Below, piece by piece: positions 28,092 through 40,594 of a stretch of 64,000 nucleotides of DNA; the first letter of the stretch is position 1; each line of letters opens with the position of its first letter. The notes below the pieces were generated by a model. That model saw nothing but the letters and a program-made list of their open reading frames with translations. It had not been told where the DNA came from and searched no databases. Location: NCBI RefSeq assembly GCF_964340395.1, contig NC_135563.1, positions 18,678,151-18,742,150 on the forward strand. The letters run 5' to 3'. This stretch comes from Glandiceps talaboti (lineage: Eukaryota; Hemichordata; Enteropneusta; Spengelidae). The translations under genes and the position numbers were made by a program.

Positions 28092-31000
28092 TTATTCTGT
28101 GACAAGTTCATAAAACTGATTTGCATACTGCACTGCATCATCCATTCCCTCACAGCATGTCTTCCAATTCTCAGGAATACTCTCCATCCCATAATATGCA
28201 CCAGCAATGGCACCTGCCATGGTTGCTATGGTATCAGTATCTCCACCCAATGATATTGCGTATGTGATTGTTCTGACAAGACCATTGGAGGATATATTAG
28301 GACTGGGTTTTAGACAGTGTAGAAATGAAAAAATAGCTGTAGGAACTGATTTGTATGCAGATACACCATTACCTGAAAGAATGATAAACTGAACAATTCA
28401 GTCACTGAACATACATATTTTGGCTCTAAATGTATTTTAGATTATTTAGCCAAACACAGTTTTGTCCCAGCATGAAAATGGGATAACTTTCACTGGTAAC
28501 TACAGATTTATTTAGGTGGGTGTAGATTTTACTAATTTAGATACAAAATTGATGTGGCTATAAGTTCAAAGCAGCCAACAGATTTTATCTGCCCATATAA
28601 AATGGTGCCAAAATGTGAAAAATTGTGTTTCAGTTGAAATTGTTGTGAGTGTACTGTTGATGTCACTGTAAGCCTTCACAAGATCACTAAAAGTAGAATG
28701 TACCATGTTGTATTACACAAAGCAGAATGGAACAGACAATGTCATTGGTCATTTAAACCTCAACCAACAAATATCCATAGCTCTCAGCCAATCAAAATGA
28801 TTTGTGCTAAATTCAGATGGGCCGAGCTGCTAAAGCTCAAAATGTTTTGTCTTCATTTATCTCAAATGAAACTTTTCTTGGTGATAGCATACCGACATGT
28901 CAAAAACTGCACTTCAGAATGATTCACATGTTTCAAACTAAAAATTTGATTGCACATATTAAGGCTTTTTTTAACTGAAGATCATATCTGGTATTCAGTG
29001 AAAAAATACCTGGTTGCAGATTGCATGAAAATTTACAAAATTTAAAAATATACCCCTTCCACCCCTCAATATGTGCCTTTTCAATATTCCATCCTCTCCA
29101 TAATGTGTCTTTTTGTGAAAACATAAATGAAAACCTTCAAATTACCAAATTCCATTTTTTTTACTAAAAAATGGAAAAGAAGAAAAAAAGGATCACAGCG
29201 ATTTGTATGATGACTGGGTTTTCTTTTTCACACTACAAATATTTAGGTAACTTATTCGCACTAAAACAGAATTCCAGCAACATTTTACCAACATTTAGGG
29301 CGTTCTCACTAAAAAATCTGTCAGTACTCCCTCCACTAAAGAAAATCTACACAGGATGTATGTTGTCGTTAGTTTGATCATTGTTTATTTTTCATCTTTT
29401 CACATCCAGGATCTGTCAGACAGCAGATGCCAACTGTACGGTGTAGGCTTGAACTGTTGTGACCCTCACCAAGTCCTACTTCATGCTACTTTGCAGTACA
29501 ACTGTCAGTACTGTGAATCTGTTACAGCTGGTACTATAAAACTTTGGGTGCTATATACTATGGCTAGGAAGTAGGACACCAAAATGGATGTGTTATTTTT
29601 GATGAAACACATGAACCAATATTTGATATGTAATGAAACAACTAAAACAAAATTAAACCTTTTTTTGATGGAAAAAAAATTAAAGTAAATGTACGTTTAT
29701 GAAAAATTTGGAACAGTTTACTTAGTAATTTGACAATGACATGATACACCTGTAAATACATCAACCAAACAAACATAATCTGATCTGCCTAACAAATCAT
29801 ATTTTGCAGCATAATATTGTTTTAGTGTAAAGTTTCTCACAAAAAATAGTTCAAAGTTTTTCAGGTAAAAATTAAAAATATTTTAAGTTTCTCACCGAGT
29901 ATTTCAACAACTCTGTCAGTTGTTGGGTCTGGGTCTCCCAGCAAACTTTTTAGTTTCTTTAATTTGACGCAATATGGCTTTTCATAAATTACATCTTGTG
30001 GATCAGCATTAGTTTCTCCACCTTTGACCTTTAACAAGCAATCTTCACCTTTGACCTTTGGTAAGCCATCTTCACCTTTGACCCTACCAACAGAAACAAA
30101 TAAATATGAGACTAAATCCTGCTAATAGGCCCATTATACTAGCCTTCGCTGCAGACAATAGTCAATTTTCCGGTTCCAAGATGCATTGCATGACAGGACA
30201 TTGCTTATGTTGTTAGATTTATTCTTGTTTTGTCTTTATTACATTTGAAATAACTTTTTCATCAGGAAATGATGGAGAGACATGTTTACCTCTTTGATTA
30301 TGAGTGATTTTATAGAAAAAAGACTAAACAGCATCAATGAGAGAGGAATATTACGGATGAACTCAGGTTACAGTCAGGTGACAACCATTCCCCTGAGTAG
30401 CGCGTGCAACCCCTCAGTGCATGCACAATACATGGTATTGTATAGAGAGATTGCAATGCATCTTGGGACCAGCCTCCCCAAACAAAGCAAAAACCACAAA
30501 GTACTGCCTAGATAACAAAGTATTGGTGACTTAACAGAGATATTTCTCTGTAAAATTATAGACAGTGGAGGAGAAACCCTCCACCACTCTGTATGGTAAA
30601 ATATACATTTTAAAAACACTTCTATTAAATACTATGCCCATATTTATTTACAATGTTTGAAACATTTGATATCCATGACAACCAAACCATAATATTTATC
30701 ACAATGCATAATACAGCTCAAGACTGCAACTCAGTTGGTTAGCTTACCTCATAGACCCTCCATTTGGTGGAGTGGCTACGCTTACCTAAGTTATAATTTA
30801 GTTACAAATGTTTCCAGTGTTTTGGCATGATCAGACATGATAATATAGTCATTAGCACAAGGTGTGAAAGGGAACAAATACATTGTCATGGTTACTTTCA
30901 AAGATGTGGACCTCTTGTCTTGAGAAGGAAATGGGGATTTAAGAAAACTCTACTGTGAGTGTAATCTGCACCAGAGTGGGACAGTAAGTCACAAAGCCCT

Positions 31001-34000
31001 ACAGCAAAATTGTTCAAAGTTAAATTTACAGGCCACTTGGTACACATTCATTCTAATGAGTTCTATTTAGCAAATATGTAAATTTCATTCATCACATTAG
31101 TTGAGAATTTCAGGTGGTATTACACAGTCTTCCATTGTTTTACTAAATGACCAATTAGTAAGACACTGGAACATTACCAATCACTAATCAAAATAACAAG
31201 CATTATGCTATTAAAGGGTTGGTCCTTTTAATTTCCATAAGAAAAGACTTCAGACCTTGAAACCCCTCAGAATACCTATTCAAATCTCTGCTAATGGGTC
31301 TGCACCCATTTGGGTAAAAACACACTGAATCACATAACTACATTCACATGCAATGATGAACTAAACATGACTTAATATGACAGTGTTTGTCGAAAATTTG
31401 ACAAGGATATTTGTCACTTTTTTGTTTTTTTGTTTTTTATCTATCTATCTTTAGTTGTACTTTTCTAAGTACAAAAAATTGCAAGTCTCTCATAGAGAAC
31501 ATTTTCTCTCAGATTTTAATAAGAAATATGAGAAATAAGAAAACAAATAAATGACCAAATAGAAATAAAATTTTCTGTATCCTATGTAATTTTAAGAAAT
31601 TAAATTTTCGACACACAGAGATATTAAATTTTTATATTTCAATCAAAATTACTTATAATACGTAGTGAAAATTGATATGGAATTTACTGGGTGGGTAGCT
31701 TGCAATATAATATGTGTTTGTTGTTTAACATGGATTTTCTTTCTGGTTGGAGGGATGTGGTAACACACAAAGCCGAAAACATCTTAGGACCAAAGCCGAT
31801 TCAGAAATTTGCTGGTTTCCCCTACCCCAGGGTAAAGATGGAATGCCATATGGGATGGTGGTGATATCTAAGTGATTATTGTAAAATTTCTATTGAAAAC
31901 TCACTGTAATGAAGCCAGTTAAGTTTCAGAAAAAGCTTCCAGCTGTTACCTTATTTCCGAGTTTTATTTACAGTTAACACCAAACTTCCTTATTACTTGG
32001 TAAATGTATGACGTTGACTTAATGAATACCTAAATATCTTCAAAATACAATTTTTTGATCACTTTGATTCAACATTTGATAAAATGGGGAAATTTAGAAA
32101 GGCAAAATTGAAACCACAGATTGGGAAGTACATGTACCTGTTGCGCATAGTGAATTAAATACTACTTTACACAAATGCCGACAAGAAGACACCGACTTTA
32201 ATGCCCTAAGTCTAAAAATATAAATATGGCTTCTATAGTTTCAGGATGTGAACATCACAAATCTATTATAAGGAACATGATTTTAGCGCTAAAACCGACG
32301 CTTGTTTGTATATCATTTTTGGGGACAAGAATTCGTTTCTCCTAGAATTTTTAAATCTAAAATAATGAAATAAACAGTGATTTTGCTAAGGGTGGTATTA
32401 AGGAGGTAAAATATACCCTAGTTCTCTTGTCATTTTACTGAGAATTTATCAAAAGGCTCAATATATGGGAAACTGCTACTTTTACTGGTTTTTCCCTTTC
32501 CTGTAACAGGGGTCAACATTCTTAGCAAAGCACACTGGACAAAAGTTGCAGGTTGGCAATTTGAGTAAAGAAATCTATCCACAGTTTACAACAAAATAAC
32601 AACTGCAGGACATTTTCTATCATGTGTTTTTGTGACAACAATGTTTGGGTCTTTTTGTGTCAGCAAGGCAGGCGGACTATTTTCAGTTTTATGAAAATCA
32701 GCTAGTCCCTGAGGTGGGCAAGTGCACTTCCTTTTCTTGGCGGAAATGTACCTTTTAAGTGACGTAGCTATGACATTTTTTGGAAATGTCCATCTTCTGT
32801 TTTGCAACAGCTTGACAGGTTTTTTTTAGCCCAAGGTCATACTTTGCTGTACGTATCTGCCAACCAGTGTTTTAATTCTGTAGTAAAATCAAAATATCAA
32901 GATATTCTGTGAAAAGACAGTTAGTAATAAAAAATCATGTTACAGGCTTTCACAAATAATTTGAAGTATTTTGAAGTCATTCTTTGGTTGAGAATTTTTC
33001 CTAAGCTAGGACAGAGGTTCGAATTTAAACAAATGTGACAGTTCTCAGAAAATATGAACAGTGTTGTGGTGAGAACAAGGAAAGAACAGCACTTGTACCA
33101 CAGTTCAAACACATTCTAACATTTCGTGCAGGAAATCGTGGGCAGCTGTGCAGATATTTCTTACAGCAAGTGTCTCTATTGTAGCAAAGCCATTTTTTCT
33201 TTGTCTTTGGGTAAACCATGTATACCTGCTAATGAAGACTAAAAGGTGGGAGACCATGGATTAAGGAGGTGTGATTGTAACACAACACTACAAACCCTTT
33301 CTCAATGATAAGAGTCTAGAGGTGAAGCTACTTAACTGCTCTTTTTTAATGTCCTGTCTAACACTGTTTAAAGACTTACTTTCGCGTATTTCACAGCAAA
33401 ACAAAAACCTCAAAAATAAGTAGTGACTAAAAGGCCTTCCTGTACATGAACACAATGTACCAGTCTGGTGATTAGTGAAAATTTGTCTTTTAGATCTAGC
33501 TGAAGACTACAAAAACACAACATTTTCGAGTGGCGAAAATATCTAGGCTTACAGTACTCTGCTCTAGACAGAAAAAATTTCAGTTCTGCACATCTGGCTG
33601 ATTCACAAAGGTAAATATACATTTTGGCACACAACACTTTTCCACAGAAAGAAAATTTTTCACATTTTGACACCACCTTATTATAGCTGACAAACATCAC
33701 TTCTATGAGTATAGATATTGTATTCAAATAAACCTGACTATAGTATATCCCCTATGGTTACTATGGTTACTATGAAGAAAGGCACTTTTTTCTTCTTTAT
33801 GTAATTCAAATTTTCATTCCTCAAGTGACAAAAGTGAATTTGTGCATATTTTGACCTCAGATGATAAACTTCCTCATGGAAAATTTCTTGTAGATGTAAA
33901 CAGTACGTCCTCCAGTAGTCTGCTAAAGGATTGTATTCACTTTATTTCTGTTTGCTGTACCATGCTTGCTATGGCATGTTGTTATGCAATAAAGATTTAC

Positions 34001-37000
34001 AGTTGCACAGAATCTACCAGTGAAAGGGACTACATTTTCACATGGATTTATTTTGGTGTAAACTTGTATGTTTCAGCTATAAAATAAGCTAAAATAAAGT
34101 TTAGAGACATATTTCTGGGAAGTATACATATGCTCACATTATTGCTTATGGTCTGTGACATCATTGAACAGTCTTGTCACCAAAATTTAGCATTTTGTAA
34201 TTGTTTTTATGTAGACATTCTGGTATTTGAACTCACAAAAATTAACTTACATGTAAAGCAGATTGCAATTTTGTTGCTGTCTTCTGCATGAATGTTTATG
34301 TATTTAGTCAATTATAACAGCTAAATCTTGGTTACAATTTAAAACAGTACATAGAAATAAAACCACAGTCCTTCTACCTTCGTGAATAGTATATATAACT
34401 AAAAACCCACAAGTGCCTGTGGGTTGAAGTGGACTTTTTAAAAATAAATTTCTACATCTATACACACATTAGGAGAAAAAGTCATACTTAAATCAAATTT
34501 TTGTCCCAACAATGCCAGATTTATGCACTTGAAATTCAAAATAAAATTACTTCAAGAAATTTCATAAATTGAACAGATTTCAGACATGCAGTGAAAACTT
34601 AAAAGTTGTAAATTCTGCCATTGAAGGTGGGGAAGACTATTATTAAAAATCCAAGTTTATTTTTTAGGAAAAGTTGGGTTACCTGAAGCAGACAAAATGT
34701 GAAATATAAACAGACCCAGGTGTGCTAATGAAATGTACATGAACAATGCATCAATTTCATGGCAGGAGAGTTCTTCCTACACTTGAGTTCTAGGTATGTG
34801 AAATATAACCTTTTGAAGTACCCTTGACATGCTGGTCAACAATACTTTAACACAACCACAGCTTTATGGATTTTTGGTTACTCAAAACTGAAAGGAGGGA
34901 TACCTGTTACTCTCATTGAACTAAAAAAATGGATGAAAAGTGTTTAGTTTATTTATATAAGGGTATGGGAAGGATGAAAGGGTCACAATCAGAAGCTTGA
35001 AAAATCACTGTTTGTGTAACTTTTTGTGTTTGACTAGTCATTTTATATCACGCTGTACACGTTCACACAGAAAATATGGTATTAATACCCTTTTCATTCT
35101 ATGTCACCTTGTACACGTGTACACAGAAAATATATTTATACCCTAGTCATTTTATATCACGTTGTACACGTTCACACAGAAAATATGATATTTATACCCT
35201 AGTCATTCTGTCACCTTGTACACGTGCACAAAGAAAATATGATACTTATATCCAAGTCATTCTATGTTACACTGCATATGTTCTCACCGAAACTATATCA
35301 ATACCCTAGTCATTTTATGTCACCTTGTACACGTGCACACAGAAAATATGATATTGATACTCTAGTCATTTTATATCACATTGTACACATTCACACAGAA
35401 AAAAACGGTATTAATACTCATTTCATGTTACATTGTACATGCTCAAACAGAAAATATGGTGTTAATACCCTAGTCATTCTATGTCATGTTGTACACGTGC
35501 ACACAGAAAATATGTGATTTATACCCTAGGTCATAGAAAATATGGTATAGGTGAGTAGCTTTGGGACTTTGAGACTTTCTGCAAGTAAACCCACTTCAAA
35601 TGACAATCTATCCCATAATGTGAATGCAGAGCAAATTACTTCACTCTCCAAAATGGCTGACAGAAAGGAGTAAATGTAAATTTTTCATGATAAAGTTTTC
35701 AATACAACAAATAAATAAAATTAAAAAAATAATAACAGAGGCAGTGAAAACAATGGAAATAAGACCGACATTGCATGGCAAGGTGTTGTTATGGAAACAA
35801 TAATAGAAAACACTCACTTTGAACTGATTCGACAAAGAATATTGAATATTGAAAATGGAAGCTGACAATATTACTTCAATTTCATGTTCAGTTCAACAAA
35901 TGAGGATTCCTTACTGAATCTGAATTCAAACCAAGACAAACACAGATGGCAATGAAAGAGAAGAGAATCCCTAAAACAAACTTTGTCTACTGACAACTTT
36001 CCACTAAGCAAACGATACTATGCTATAGAAAGTGCTCCTTCAACAAACAAACTTGAATTACTCACACAAAGCTACAATAACATAGTAACCAAGGTCATGT
36101 GATCAGGTTGTGTGATAATACACCATTCAGTGTAGTAAATAAACACAAAACCGATTGTAAAAAAAAATCCTGCTTCATAGACTTTCAATCTATCATGAAG
36201 GTAATTTTAGAAATGGAAAATTGAACTTTTTCACTTGAAGTATTTCCTGTGTGTCTCCGTTATGTCGAGGAAAACTTGGGTCCAGCTGAAATATTTCCTT
36301 GTAGTCTTTTATCCCATGTACTGAATGACAAGACACTTCTGTCTCACTGAAGGAATCATTTGATGGATGTCTACAATATTTATAAAAACTTGCCAGCAAG
36401 GTAGGTGGGTATGGGTTTGGATGTTTTGCAAGAGTCAGTTGTCAGTTTTTAGAGTGACTTCTATCATATCAATAGCGCCCTCTTTGGCCAACAATTACTT
36501 TAAAATTTAGAGGTCAGTTTTACGGTGACTGCTATCACATAAATAGCGCCCTCTTATCCAATCACTGCTTGAGATTTAGATGTCAGTTCTAATACTTTTA
36601 TAGTGACTGTTATCACATAAATAGCGCCCTCTTTGTCCAATCACTGCTTGAGATTTAGATGTCAGTTCTAATACTTTTATAGTGACTGTTATCATATCAA
36701 TAGCGCCCTCTTTGTCCAACCACTGCTTTAGATTTAGATATCAGTTGTAATACTTTTATAGTGACTGTTATCACATAAATAGCGCCCTCTTTGTCCAACC
36801 ACTGCTTTAGATTTAGATATCAGTTGTAATACTTTTATAGTGACTGTTATCATATCAATAGCACCCTCTTTGTCCAACCACTGCTTTAGAGTAACTTTAC
36901 ACCACCAAAATACCAGTCTATTTTGAATTAAAGTACATGCTCCTGAGATGAAACTCAAAGAATATGAAGAGTATTTCAAATTCTAGAGATTTCCAATAAG

Positions 37001-40000
37001 GTGAAGTAGAATATCAAAGAAAAAATTGTTCTAGATTGTTCACTTTAACTTTTAGCATAAATCTAATTATGGTCTAGTTATAGAAGCTTATTGGTTATTT
37101 CAACTTACTGAAATCAAACAACTTGTTTGCTAGCTAGTTTGGCTAGTTTAAATCACAATCTATGTTTTTTGCTTCACTGTTTCACAAACTGCTTACAATG
37201 TTAGCAATGACAAACAATAGCCACCCCCCCCCCCCAGCAGTTTTAGTTATCAGCATGCCTGTTTGTAAATATTTACAAACTGTTCACTATATTATAATCT
37301 TGACTGGTCTTTCCCTTATAACCAATGGAGGACATAACTTTAGAAAAACTTCCATCTCCTATTTTACATGAATTTTCAAGAGGGCGCCATACAAGGCTGA
37401 GACATTGCAGTGCCAAACCTGTCAAAAAATTTGAATTTCAGAAACTATAATTTTAATGTAAATAGAATTCTCAAACAGTTATGTAGACATAAAGTGATGT
37501 TTTCTATTTGTGTTGTTTTTATGTAGTAGAGAGATTTGTTTTCTTTTTTTAAAACTTTTTGTATGAAATAAAATTACGATCAACAATTCACGTTTAGTTT
37601 TGAGTGTTAATATTTCTGACAAGCCAAGTAAATGACATGTATAGATGACATACACAGAAGTGTCACAGGCTTTAATGACTGATACAGGCTAATAGTGACC
37701 TGGTCCATAATACGATGCAAAAACTATAATATCAGCTTTACTTCAAACAAACACATAAGGAAAGTAAGTAGGAATATGTGAAAAAAGATACCCTCTCTAT
37801 ACTTGAAAACCTGTCTAGTTAATGTAAATATGAACTGATCTATATTTCTGATCTAAACTGACAGATTTTTCATCATCTGCACTCCTTTCATCATTCATCA
37901 TCCATTACATGTTTTGTTAATGATTAACAGTACAGTGATGAATCTTTCAGACTAAGTACAACAAGTGACAGGTAAGCATTTACAACTGGTTACAAACATG
38001 GAAAGTAAACAATTGAATACATTAAAAACAATTAATTGGCACAGCATGTTGGTACAGAGACAAGTATGGCTTGACAAGAACAGTTTTATGGCCTCCTTTA
38101 CATACACATCATCTGTGGATGTGAGCTGTTGTGTAAAGTGGCCATAAAATTGTTCTTGTCAAACGATGGAATGTAATACAAGTCTCTGTACTTCCAACAT
38201 GCTGTGTCAAGTGTTATTAATCCAATTCTGACCAGTTCTTTACTTTCCCTGTTTGTAACACATTTCGCTTGTAAATGCTTGCCTGTTGCTGGTTGTATTC
38301 TACTCAGCTAAAATGTACCAAAAGTCTTTCCTACTTTTTCCTTGGTATTTCATCCTTTATAATAACTTCATCCTCAATCTCATCCATGTACTCTATAAGT
38401 TTATCAAGAAACTCATTTGCATCCAGTGAAGATTTGTCATCATGATGTAATGCTAGATGTACAGCTGCACATTGTAATATGGCTCCATTGTAACCATGGT
38501 GATGGAAATGTGTCAGCAGGGTATTCTTTTTGGCAATCTGCCAACATTAACAGAATGATCAATTACATAAACGTTATTTGGTGCTATAATTATAGTATAA
38601 TATCTATCATAAATTTATTTCTTTTTCAAGAAAAATGTTCAATGAAGTGTGAACTATGACCCACCTTGACCATTTCTTCAAAATCATGATATGCAAATAA
38701 TGCCACAGGAGCCACTCTCATTGCACCACCGTTGCCATAGGAACCAGTGCCATTAAACTGATCTCTGGCTGGTTTGTAAACATCCTCTAAAGATGGATCA
38801 AGTAATTTATCGAATACTTTCATAACATTTCGACCATAGGCTCTGAATGGTTCTTTTTTGTATTCCCTGGCAAATCTGTAACAAAACAATGATTTACATT
38901 ACCAATAACTGATAATTGTTATATAAATTCCCCAGGTGACATTGCTATCATTTGCATCATTTTACATCTGCCCAATTTATTAAAATGTGACTTTTGACTT
39001 TGTATCTGTAACTTGAACTATTTCCTCCCATAATTGTTGATATCACAGAGCTGACATAGAGGCTGGAAATAAATGTTATATTAAATACACTGTGTCTACT
39101 TGCTGGCTCTTTGACTTAGCTACAGTTGTTATCCCATGGATAGCAAACGAGTATAACGGAGTCACAGCATCGTGAGAATGAGTCACAGTTCCAGTACAGT
39201 CAGGACAGTCTGGTATGCACTGGTTGATACATTACAGACATTGCAAGAACCATTGATCGTTGTAATTTGACAATAAAAATACATTACCTTTGAGCCATGT
39301 CTTTGGCATTGTATCCTCTGTTCTTGATTAATGATTCAGCTACTGATCTAGCCATAGCAGTGTCATCTGTAAACTGCAATTTACCTGTAATTATCAGAGA
39401 GATTTGTTTGAGTACTTGCATTCACATCGTCAAGAGCTCGAGATGAGGCGTGTTTGGAAGCGCCCTCAACGGCAATATATGCATTAGGGAATGAGTCTCG
39501 GTGCTACCTGTCGTAGTTCATACCTTTGGTACTGCTTCATGCTGAAGTTATCACATGAGTATGTACTTCATTCCCCTCTCCAGACAAATCATATACCATA
39601 TGCAACAACATCCCTATTGTGTTGTATAACTATTATCTTGATCCTGTCAATCAAGTTTATAACTTGGAAGTTTATATATTCTGTATGTTGTGAAAAATCC
39701 ATGGCATGTACCACCCATACGCCTACCTCCCTGAACCAACCAACTGAACCTCGGGCAACATATATTTCAGCTGTAAGATATAGGGATAGGGGAAGGCAGT
39801 GGGCAGAGCGGGCAGTTTTCGATATTTTTTTCAGGAAGTAAGTGAATAAATGTTACTACAATATTCACAAGATGTAAATTAATTGTGTGATACAAATAAT
39901 TAATTTTTGATCATGTGTGTCATCGAAACTGGCGAGGCAGTGCATTGAGATTGCAGCACAACCTAATATGTCAACTGACAACTGTCAATACGTATATTTT

Positions 40001-40594
40001 ACAAGGAGAAATTGTTTTGTTGTGAGTATATAAAATAGCATCCTGTGTAAATTTAACATTAGGGCTTCAACGAATAGTGGACAGAGGCCATATGTCTGGT
40101 AGAGGGTAGCGGAGAGAGGGGAAACCTTGGCGAAAATTGCGGGAAGCAGCCAGTGGGCAGGCAAATCTGGCGGGAGGACTGGTCGTGTAATGTCGCAGTG
40201 GGAGGGCAGATACGACCAGCTTTCACTTTCCCCTCCAACCTTGAATCAAATGTAAAATTATGTAAATTATTATTAGCAATGTTTTAACTTTCTGTAATAA
40301 TTTCAGAAAAATGACTCGCTGGCTGCACCTGTATTTCAGTGGACAGTAGTATTTTCGTAACCAGCTGGATTACATGTTTTCGTCAATAGTTTACTACTTT
40401 ACACACTAGTTGACCACCATCGTCTTACCTCTTTTAGAATACGCTATATCAGGAGACTCAACATGTTGTACTACGGCTGTGTACTCTACTGAACCAAATT
40501 CAAAGTCCCATCCCAAGACGTCGCCGGCTACAGCAGCACATAGACACCCACGAAACTTCGATAACAACCTTCCGCTGTGACAAGGTAACGCCAT
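28092..40594 (-). CDS. ARH3-like ADP-ribosylhydrolase, copy A
   Basis: Six coding exons on the minus strand: 40594-40429, 39384-39288, 38875-38665, 38537-38335, 30083-29896 and 28372-28092, giving 381 residues; human ARH3 has about 363. ARH3 (ADPRS/ADPRHL2) is a magnesium-dependent hydrolase that removes ADP-ribose from serine and O-linked ADP-ribose from PARP products, in nucleus and mitochondria. Seen in the sequence: Gly24-Asp25 and Glu32, equivalent to the catalytic flap glutamate; Thr61-Asp62-Asp63, a metal-binding motif; the ADP-ribose loop GSYGNGG at 132-138; an LTH before GYNGAILQ; and LGGDTDT at 330-336, the second metal-binding motif. All joins have GT-AG borders and keep frame. The exon 4 donor, AA|GTAGGA, is weak and was placed by homology to copy C. 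Intron 4 is 8.25 kb against 0.2-0.5 kb in the paralogues, so the two blocks could instead be remnants of two copies, though the phases match. Predicted active enzyme. Confidence 0.8.
28430..28640 (-). repeat. dispersed repeat family member (copy A intron 5)
   Basis: Read on the minus strand, this contains TTACCAGTGAAAG followed by CCCATTTTCA and a GGACAAAACTGTGTTT-like block, resembling the segments at about 26690-26790 and 34005-34090. It is an old interspersed repeat within intron 5. Confidence 0.4.
30001..30083 (-). repeat. 27-bp in-frame tandem repeat inside copy A exon 5
   Basis: Exon 5 begins with about two and a half units of 27 bp encoding KVKGEDGLP, KVKGEDCLL and KVKGGE. Copies B and C have no expansion here. 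Exon 5 of A is 188 bp against 134 bp in both paralogues, a difference of exactly two units (54 bp, 18 residues). The repeat lengthens a charged linker before the conserved C-terminal part of the hydrolase and keeps the frame. Confidence 0.85.
33380..33560 (+). repeat. dispersed repeat shared with 52450-52635
   Basis: AAAATAAGTAGTGACTAAAA and, about 120 bp later, GAAAATATCTAGGCTTACAG occur here. Nearly the same two blocks, in the same order and at similar spacing, occur at about 52486-52630 in intron 3 of copy C. This is one family of old interspersed repeats, class undetermined. Confidence 0.55.
34005..34090 (+). repeat. dispersed repeat family member (copy A intron 4)
   Basis: It contains CTACCAGTGAAAGGGACTAC followed by ATTTTCAC and TTTATTTTGGTGTAAAC, similar to about 26690-26790 and to the reverse of about 28430-28640. 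Confidence 0.4.
35038..35545. repeat. minisatellite, about 9 units of 52-58 bp
   Basis: Diverged tandem units each run CATTYTATRTCAC, TTGTACACGTGCACACAGAA, AATATGRTATTWATACCCTAG. The GTACAC cores recur near 35053, 35111, 35163, 35218, 35327, 35383, 35436 and 35491, with one degenerate unit near 35275. Several units contain CACGTG, and the unit at about 35110 holds the perfect 14-bp palindrome TGTACACGTGTACA. The array lies in intron 4 of ARH3-like copy A. Open frames through it only translate the repeat. Confidence 0.9.
36454..36896. repeat. minisatellite, 6 units of about 79 bp
   Basis: Units begin GTGACT at 36454, 36525, 36603, 36682, 36761 and 36840, so the period is 71, 78, 79, 79 and 79 bp. 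Each unit carries AATAGCGCCCTCTT (AATAGCACCCTCTT in the last one). The units alternate between CATATCAATAGC and CACATAAATAGC forms. The array lies in intron 4 of ARH3-like copy A. The later units are nearly identical, which implies recent expansion or homogenisation. Confidence 0.93.
37958..38297. repeat. large imperfect inverted repeat (foldback element)
   Basis: The left arm, about 37958-38101, is matched in reverse complement by the right arm, about 38134-38297, with a spacer of about 32 bp. Blocks shared between the left arm and the reverse complement of the right arm include AAGCATTTACAA, GTTACAAACA, GGAAAGTAAA, CACAGCATGTTGG, TACAGAGAC, TTGACAAGAACA and TTTTATGGCC, all in order. The arms differ by small indels. 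It lies in copy A intron 4, within 40 bp of exon 4. It contains no coding sequence and is consistent with a foldback MITE or a long double-stranded RNA hairpin. Confidence 0.85.

Noticed and set aside
30725-30790. tRNA-like segment (CAACTCAGTTGGTTAGC)
   Set aside because: It resembles a tRNA D-arm and box A, but there is no box B, anticodon stem or acceptor stem; at best it is a decayed tRNA-derived repeat.
35076-35517. Overlapping repetitive + strand frames that look like a repeat protein
   Set aside because: They follow the 52-58 bp minisatellite, and the frame shifts between units because unit length is not constant.
35038-36896. Regularly spaced repeats resembling a CRISPR array
   Set aside because: The units are contiguous minisatellites without unique spacers, in a eukaryotic intron.
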